From contig CAIIXF020000001.1 in assembly GCA_903813345.2 (NCBI GenBank), positions 46,393,885 through 46,457,884 on the forward strand: 64,000 nt of DNA, in the 5' to 3' direction. The notes under the pieces were generated by a model, which saw only the letters and a list, made by a program, of their open reading frames with translations, was not told the DNA's origin and searched no databases. The translations under genes were made by a program, and so were the position numbers. This document shows positions 59,006-64,000 of this stretch, in pieces; within the stretch, counting starts at the first letter, position 1; each line of letters opens with the position of its first letter. Origin of the DNA: Owenia fusiformis (Eukaryota; Annelida; Polychaeta; Sabellida; Oweniidae).

Positions 59006-61147
59006 ATGGTTTCTTATATATCAAATGAAGAAAAAGGAATAGAAATCATAGTATTAAGTTTTATTTGTTCACTAGCTGTTTTCGGGAATTTTACAATTGT
59101 TATGATCATATTAATAAACAAAGGGTTACAAACATATGCAAATACCTTTGTTTTGTGCCTTTGTATCGCAGATATCTTTGTGGGAATATTTAACATACCA
59201 ATGACAATTGTTGCCATCGTTACAGGAGTTTGGACATTTGGAGATGAGATGTGTATGATATCTGGATTTGTCAACATGTTGACACTGGTTGGGAGTGTCC
59301 TCTCTCTATGCAATATAAGTATCAATCGTTACATCATGATTTGCAGTACACAGAGATACAACAAAGTATATAACAAGAAAAACACTTTATTCATGATATT
59401 AGGTGAGTTCATTTACCTTCTATTAAAACCTTAAAACCTTATTAACCCTTTTGACCTTCTTAAGGTCATTGAAGGTCAAATCTTAAATCAGCTTTGAACT
59501 TCTGAAAACTTTTTGGAAAAAATTGAAGTCAGTCTAAACAGTATTTGTTATGTCATTGGAAGCTTTAAGCATTTGTTACAGACGCCACCCACCAATCGTA
59601 AACCTTTTTTGACCTCAAAAAGGTCAATGAAGGTCAAATCTTAAGTTTAAAGTCAGATTTGAACTTCTGAAAACTTATAGATGATTTTGAAAAAAATTGA
59701 AGTCAGTCCATAAACAGTATTTGTTAAATTATTGCCAGTTAAAAATTTGTTACAGAGGCCAACCACCAACGGCCGTCACAAAAAACAGAGACCATAACAA
59801 TATGTCACCACTTTTAGGTGGTGACATAAAAAATGGAGACCATAACAATATATCACCACTTTTTGGTGGTGACATAATAATTATCCAATCCGCATTTAGA
59901 AATTTAGAGAAGAAAACTATTCATTTTCGGTGAAAAAATATAAGAATTGATGGACAAAAATATTTGTCTAAAATTTCAATTCACTTAATATACTTATAAC
60001 ATAACATATAAATGCAAGTTATACTTTTATATATGAGGGAAATCTCTAATCATTGAGACAACCTATTTATGAATGTGACATATCATGACCCGGTATCATG
60101 ACTAGTACTACCTTAGCTATCGGAATTCTTGTTTCTGGTAAAATTGATGTGTGAATTGAAAGTTGTTTTTGGAGTGCATTTTTAACAAAAAATTTTTGCA
60201 ATGAGAGAGAGTGGTGTTTCATGACAAGGGATGTCACAGTTTCCTGATATTGTCCCGTCCCGTTGTATTGGTTATGTCCCATCCTAAATGTCCCATCCCG
60301 AAATGGATAATTCCCGTCCCGTCCCTAAATACTTTTGTTCCGTGACATCCCTAATCATGACCATATTTGATTGAATTAATTCTACAGAAATAAGCATTAA
60401 ATATTTTTTATATTTATAGGTATATGGATTTTCTCTGCTTGCATCTCATGTCCTCCAGTATTAGGATGGGGAGTATACACATATATTCCAACCCAGTCTA
60501 TGTGCTTCTGTGATTGGAAAGTATCAATATCTTACACATTATTTATGGTAGCAGTGTGTTTTGGAGGACCTTGTTCCATCATGTCAATCTGCTATGTAAG
60601 GCTTCTATTAGAAGTTCGAAAAAGTAGAAAAAGAATGGAAACAGGTACAAAAACTGACTTACCAGGTACTAGATTGCACACTTCACAATTCACTAAATCA
60701 AATAAGGAAACAGCATTTGATAAGAACAATACACTTAATGTTCCCGTTGATAACCACAAAGCTGCACATACCAGAAATAAAGACAAAATAGCAAAGGACA
60801 AGAAAGATAAGAAACAAGAAGATGAGATAAAATTGGCAATTTCACTTCTGGTTGTCATAGTAACATTCATCATATCATGGCTTCCTTTTTGCATAACCAT
60901 GTTCATCTCAGTTTTCTCTGGCGAGAATGTATCAAGGACTGCAGATATTACTACACTGATTCTAGGCTACGCAAATAGCGCATACAACCCTATTATTTAT
61001 GGACTAATGAATAAAAGGTACCAGGAAGGATTCAAAAAAATATTTCACAGGTGTTCAAAATTGAACAACTCTGTTACTAATCACAGGGTTGATCAGTCAG
61101 TAATAGCATCATCATACACAACAGAAACAAAAATAATACATTCATAA
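59006..61147 (+). CDS. Rhodopsin-class (class A) G-protein-coupled receptor, 374 aa
   Basis: Two coding exons, 59006-59402 and 60420-61147 (GT-AG, phase 1; the intron falls at the start of TM4). Seven hydrophobic segments with class A marks: GN (27-28) in TM1, LCIAD with Asp56 in TM2, Cys83 and Cys161/163 for the TM3-loop 2 disulfide, NRY (107-109) in place of DRY, SWLPF (285-289) in TM6 and NPIIY (322-326) in TM7. Intracellular loop 3 is long (about 195-268) and Lys-rich. NRY followed by IMICSTQRYNKVY resembles melatonin receptors, while PPVLGWG before TM5 recalls opsins; the opsin retinal-binding Lys in TM7 is absent (GYANSAYNPIIY). An orphan receptor, ligand unknown. The first ATG after an in-frame TTG region is used as start; the N-terminus is only about 12 residues. 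Confidence 0.88.
59450..59876 (+). repeat. Tandem ~170-bp repeat and GGTGGTGACAT hairpins in GPCR intron
   Basis: Two imperfect copies of a unit containing AAGGTCAAATCTTAA, TTTGAACTTCTGAAAACTT, AAATTGAAGTCAGTC and TTTGTTACAGA start near 59450 and 59615. They are followed by two hairpins: TATGTCACCAC...GTGGTGACATA at 59801-59828 and a near-copy at 59850-59876. Confidence 0.65.
60226..60353. mobile_element. Small hAT-type MITE (128 bp) in GPCR intron
   Basis: Left end AAGGGATGTCAC and right end GTGACATCCCTA are inverted; flanks TTCATGAC (60218-60225) and ATCATGAC (60354-60361) match at 7 of 8 positions. The interior contains repeated GTCCCGTCCCG. Confidence 0.65.
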
Positions 61148-63300
61148 TTTACGACATGAACGAACAGAAAGTGAATATTTTCATTGATAATTGTCAATAA
61201 ACCTACTAAAACAAATTCAAGCAATCAATAAATACATTAGGAATACTATATTGAGGTATCACATTCGGTTATTTAGTTGGACTGAGTCCAGTTTTGAGGA
61301 GGAAATTGATGTTTTTGTTTCAAACTTTGCACAAGATATGTAGCATGGAGTGTTAAGTCTAGGAAACAACATCTGAATGAATGAATGAATGAATGAATGA
61401 ATCGGTCACGAAGCATGGAGTCTTGGGCTTAAATTCTTTTCAAACAAAATTTTTTCAAATTTTTTCGGATCTTCCATGTTAAAGTCCATAGTCTTTGTGC
61501 TTTGATTAGTTGACATTTTGAATACATTTGTAAAATCATTATCCCACGTTTGTTACACAGTATTGAACCTTTTATTGGGAGGACTTCCTGATACAACTTC
61601 ACCGTCTATCATATCAGTTGAAAATTTAATTTTTACTAAATTCCCGGGAATTAAGTGACGTGATGTCATTTTAATTGAATATATAGTGGTATTCACTAAA
61701 AATGACGTCACTGCCGGTGTATACACCCTTCACACGTTTTCTAAGCAGGGAGACATGGAGTACCTCTATATATTTTTAGTCACATGGTATCTAATTGACC
61801 AATGAGAGAACGAGTATTACGGCATGGAAATAATAGTAGTACAATAGCGTCATTTCGAAGGGCAATATCATTAGTATTATTACCACCGTTAATGACCAGG
61901 ACTGAAACAGCAAGAAAATCGTACACACTGAACGATATCTAATTTCCCGAGGAAAATTACCGCAATCTTCTTGGGTGGATTGTTGGTTATATAATGCATT
62001 GTACTAATATGAAATAGAGTGTTCTGATTGGCTGAAATTGGACACATCTTGCTTAAATATGTGTGAATTAAAAATTAAGGCATTGAATAATATTTTGAAA
62101 TCAATAAAAATCATCAGTGGCGTTGTCTAGATATAATTGTTATGAACTGTAGAATTTATTCGTATTTAGCATTGATGTTTGCATATCACTTAAAAATAAT
62201 TAGCGTACCCGTAGACTCTTTTATGCGAGTTCATCTATTGTGCAGCATGCAATTAAGCAATCAATAGATCAAGCAGGTTCCCCACCCTAAACAAGGCACA
62301 GACGTGAACAATATCGTACCTAAAACACAGCATTGTGGTCTTGTTGACCAAGAAAGCAAGATGGCCGCAGAAAAGTTAATCAGCTCTAGAACTTATCACT
62401 GTGTAACATATGTAAAAATTTGAACGGTTTGGCTGGAAACCTGTAGACAAGTCTTGAAAGTAAAGATTTTAGGACGGAAAATCCAAAATGGCCACCTTAA
62501 AATTTACCCAGAATGCCCAAAAACTAATCAGTTCTTGACGTTGATATTCAAAAAGCTTGCTAATGTGAAATACTCCTACTGCGCTGGAGTTAACCTGAGA
62601 TCAGGAAATACTGTAGCATACCCCTTATGCTTAGGATCAATCATAATTACTAGGATCAAGGGGGTTATTATCAGGAACTTGTTAAAGTTGTTAAAGAATT
62701 CTATTTGTCCATTGTTGTCTATCATATGATGTCATTATATCCATGGTTACAATGATTGATTCAGGAATACTTAAATTTAAGGCAGGGAGCAAACATCTTT
62801 TCAACAATGTGGCACATAGTTTTTAGATTTTCAAGAGTGTAGTACACAGTTGCTCTAAGGCCGAGAGAATATTGAAACATAAAATCACACATTATAGATT
62901 AATGTAATGTCAGAAAATAGAGTGGGAACTATTTATCTCATTCAGTGTAAATAAAGTATTGCGGGGGCACTCCTGCGCAACAATTTTCAATTCTAATGAC
63001 ATCTATTAGCAAATATAAATCCACAATTTTGAATGATACTTGATATTATTAAATTCTTTCAAATGTATATAATTATTATATCATTGTTTTATTAATCTAT
63101 GATTTAACCCATAAAGTTCAGCAGTAGAGCATGTACCTCTTACGCAATAGGTCCCGAATTCGATCCCCGGTTCAGGCAATAATTGATTTGCTTGCAACTC
63201 GTAAAAAGGCTGTGGTGTGTACTTGTATAGAGAACAGCAACGCCAAAGTGTAGCAAATCCCATCCAACAGCCATGGCTGGTATTTTTACAAACATTTAAG
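61148..63300. other. GPCR 3' region and gene-free repeat sequence
   Basis: No gene is recognised. It contains a (GAAT)n microsatellite at about 61376-61401, a ~60-bp segment near 61775 shared with 26200, and a tRNA-like stretch at about 63113-63170 with a good B box (AATTCGATCCCC). The GPCR 3' end probably lies within the first few hundred bases. Confidence 0.45.
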
Positions 63301-63304
63301 CAAA

Positions 63305-63720
63305 AAATGGCAGCCATTTTTCAAAATGGCCACCTTCTACCAAAAGTATCATTAGACAGTGCGTCATGCTTACAGTATTCACATACCAAATATGAACATA
63401 CACTGTAGTTGCTTCACTACTTTTCGAGTTACAGTAAAATATGGTAAAAAGGTGGCTATTTTTCAAAATGGCCACCTTCTACCAAAAGTGTCATTAGACA
63501 GTGTGCCATGCTTATAGTATTTACATACTAAATATGAACAAAATCGCTCCACTACTTTTCGAGTTACAGTAAAATACGTTAAAATGGCTGCCATTTTTCA
63601 AAATGGCCGCCTTCTACCAAAAGTGTCATTAGACAGTGTGCTATGCTTATAGCATCCACATACCAAGTATGAACAAAATCGCTCCACTACTTTTCGAGTT
63701 ACAGCAAAAATCGTAAAATA
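63305..63720. repeat. Tandem array of a ~140-bp unit, three copies
   Basis: The unit contains CAAAATGGCCACCTTCTACC, AAAAGTGTCATTAGACAGTG and CTCCACTACTTTTCGAGTTA. Units start near 63331, 63473 and 63609 (spacing 142 and 136 bp). Antisense single copies or relatives occur at 10436-10540 and about 20030-20095. GCCATTTT-rich tails continue to the right edge. Confidence 0.85.
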
Positions 63721-64000
63721 ACGAGTAAAGGCCGCCATTTTTCAAGATGACTGCCATGTGCTTCTTTAATATCTACATTTCTAGCTTTATTATGTCCTAT
63801 ATAATTTTTTTACATTTAAAACATATTGCTATTTCAGTTTTACATATTGCACCTAAACTACTGTAAAATCGGCACTAAAATGGCCGCCATTTTTAAATGA
63901 GAGGCCATTTTGAAAATAGGCTTTCGAGCAGAACTTCTACCACCATAGGGTATATGTGATCCCCTGCCAGGACTATAGTCCTGTGAACGTCTTATTCTTT

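Noticed and set aside
59006-61147. Opsin gene
   Set aside because: The TM7 lysine needed for retinal attachment is absent, despite opsin-like sequence in extracellular loop 2.
63113-63170. Functional tRNA gene
   Set aside because: A and B boxes look good but the anticodon arm would have a loop that is too long; a tRNA-derived repeat is more likely.

Overview
The window looks like genomic DNA from an invertebrate animal (a bilaterian; phylum not resolved). It is AT-rich, its genes are split by many GT-AG introns, and it is full of short inverted-repeat transposons, minisatellites and degraded retroelements. No bacterial operons, Shine-Dalgarno sites or CRISPR arrays were seen. I built exon models by hand from reading frame, splice sites and phase; all five spliced models stay in phase from ATG to stop.

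Layout: 1-11.3 kb is gene-free and transposon-rich. It includes two oppositely oriented 1.2 kb inverted-repeat elements with 5-bp target duplications (4.08-7.51 kb), one split by a 461-bp hAT-type MITE. It also holds two clusters of a perfect palindrome (8.8 and 10.3 kb). A complete period (PER) circadian gene (17 coding exons, 1402 aa) spans 11.34-25.06 kb (+), with several MITEs and a LINE fragment in its introns. A 25-bp minisatellite with higher-order structure lies at 28.05-29.45 kb. A two-exon gene for a small four-helix membrane protein (DUF1761-like) is at 32.0-32.95 kb (+). A patatin-like phospholipase fused to two EF-hands (11 exons, 687 aa) lies at 37.05-46.82 kb (-). A mitochondrial carrier SLC25 gene (7 exons, 282 aa) is at 51.26-56.07 kb (-). 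Head-to-head with it, at 56.9 kb (+), is a tiny intronless gene for a lysine-rich coiled-coil protein. A rhodopsin-class GPCR with two coding exons (374 aa) is at 59.0-61.15 kb (+). 61.2-64 kb is again repeat-rich and ends in a local tandem array of a ~140-bp unit.

The most striking observation is the small intronless gene at 56.9 kb. It has an inverted CCAAT box, a TATA box, a short leader, no intron, and, 29 nt after its stop codon, a sequence that fits the metazoan histone-mRNA 3' stem-loop consensus at every position, followed by a purine-rich tract like a histone downstream element. Yet its 102-residue basic coiled-coil product does not look like any core or linker histone. This suggests an undescribed replication-dependent, histone-like-regulated chromatin or basic protein.

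The genes do not form an obvious pathway. PER is a clock repressor and the GPCR somewhat resembles melatonin receptors and opsins, but that pairing may be coincidence.
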